From Dryomyza anilis (lineage: Eukaryota > Arthropoda > Insecta > Diptera > Dryomyzidae), in assembly GCA_951804985.1 (NCBI GenBank), contig OX638135.1:36101670-36165669 (forward strand): 64,000 nucleotides of DNA, read 5' to 3'. This document shows, one piece after another, positions 63,824 to 64,000 of this stretch; within the stretch, counting starts at the first letter, position 1, and every line of letters begins with the position of its first letter. The position numbers and the translations under genes are program-made. The notes under the pieces were generated by a model. That model ran no database searches. It was not told where the DNA came from and worked only from the letters and a program-made list of their open reading frames with translations.

Positions 63824-64000
63824 TTCCTTACTTACTTAAATGGCACTTACAACCTTGGGACGGTTTTGGCCGCTAAGATGAAGCCGCGCCAGTCGGATCT
63901 GCTTTGCGCGCGCCGACGACAGTTAGAAATACCAAGCGTTGCCAAGTTGTCCTCAACTTGGTCTTTCCAACGCAAATTTGAACGCCCTCTTCTAAGCTGT
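63824..64000 (-). mobile_element. RTE copy 2, 3' end (runs off the window)
   Basis: Matches the 3' end of the intact RTE (44108-44290) with about 10 differences, starting with the same (TAAG)n tail (CTTACTTACTTAAATGGC on the plus strand). It encodes the last ~55 codons of pol in the region equivalent to RRRGRPNLRWKDQVEDNLAT. The rest lies beyond the window. Confidence 0.93.

Overview
The window looks like a transposon graveyard from an insect, most likely a fly. It is very AT-rich with (TA)n tracts. The only recognisable host-gene sequence carries a 64-bp GT-AG intron. One repeat at 57.45-57.69 kb resembles a repeat I remember from tephritid fruit-fly loci (memory only, not searched). No complete host gene was found. 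No prokaryotic features and no RNA genes were seen. Nearly all coding potential belongs to retrotransposons, mostly broken by stops, frameshifts and deletions. The one clearly intact long gene is an RTE-type pol of 1014 codons at 44.1-47.2 kb (minus strand).

Layout. 0.5-9.2 kb: BEL/Pao element A (plus), split inside integrase by a 3.5-kb non-LTR element of the CR1/Jockey group (copy 1). 9.3-10.0 kb: fragment of another BEL/Pao (E). 10.1-13.3 kb: a 0.45-kb inverted repeat whose left arm is split by a 0.7-kb repeat (R700) and whose spacer holds a 1.2-kb repeat. 13.4-16.2 kb: BEL/Pao element B (minus; gag and protease only). 16.7-19.3 kb: decayed Ty3/gypsy pol (A), followed by the second 1.2-kb repeat, which may be its LTR. 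21.7-25.1 kb: degenerate ~50-bp tandem repeats interrupted by CR1/Jockey copy 3 (minus). 25.7 and 26.5 kb: two small foldback elements. 27.5-33.3 kb: a nearly complete BEL/Pao element C (minus) with two LTRs, a tRNA-Trp-type primer site and a duplicated protease segment. 34.6-35.8 kb: a 1.2-kb palindromic element. 38.2 kb: Tc1-like end. 39.3-44.0 kb: BEL/Pao element D (plus). 44.1-47.4 kb: intact RTE bracketed by (TA)n. 47.5-55.8 kb: gypsy element B (tRNA-Trp primer site), split by CR1/Jockey copy 2, itself split by an RNase H-bearing non-LTR element with a clear 9-bp target duplication, so three insertion layers. 55.07-63.05 kb: a large imperfect inverted duplication (arms ~2.4 and ~3.1 kb) whose spacer holds a Tc1-like fragment, a 15-bp minisatellite and a P4-ATPase gene fragment. 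63.06-64 kb: third gypsy fragment and the 3' end of a second RTE copy.

How the parts relate. The elements do not form a pathway. The autonomous families encode gag, protease, reverse transcriptase, RNase H and integrase (LTR type), or endonuclease and reverse transcriptase (non-LTR). The small foldback elements have no coding capacity and would depend on transposases supplied elsewhere. Nested junctions give a relative order: gypsy B, then CR1/Jockey copy 2, then the RNase H-bearing element; the foldback-arm transposon family, then a 166-bp MITE in one copy and R700 in another.

I saw no convincing new biological system. The items most worth a second look are the tandemly duplicated protease active-site unit in BEL C, the P4-ATPase fragment caught between repeats with its intron, the large inverted duplication, and two MITEs with TAA/TTA target duplications.
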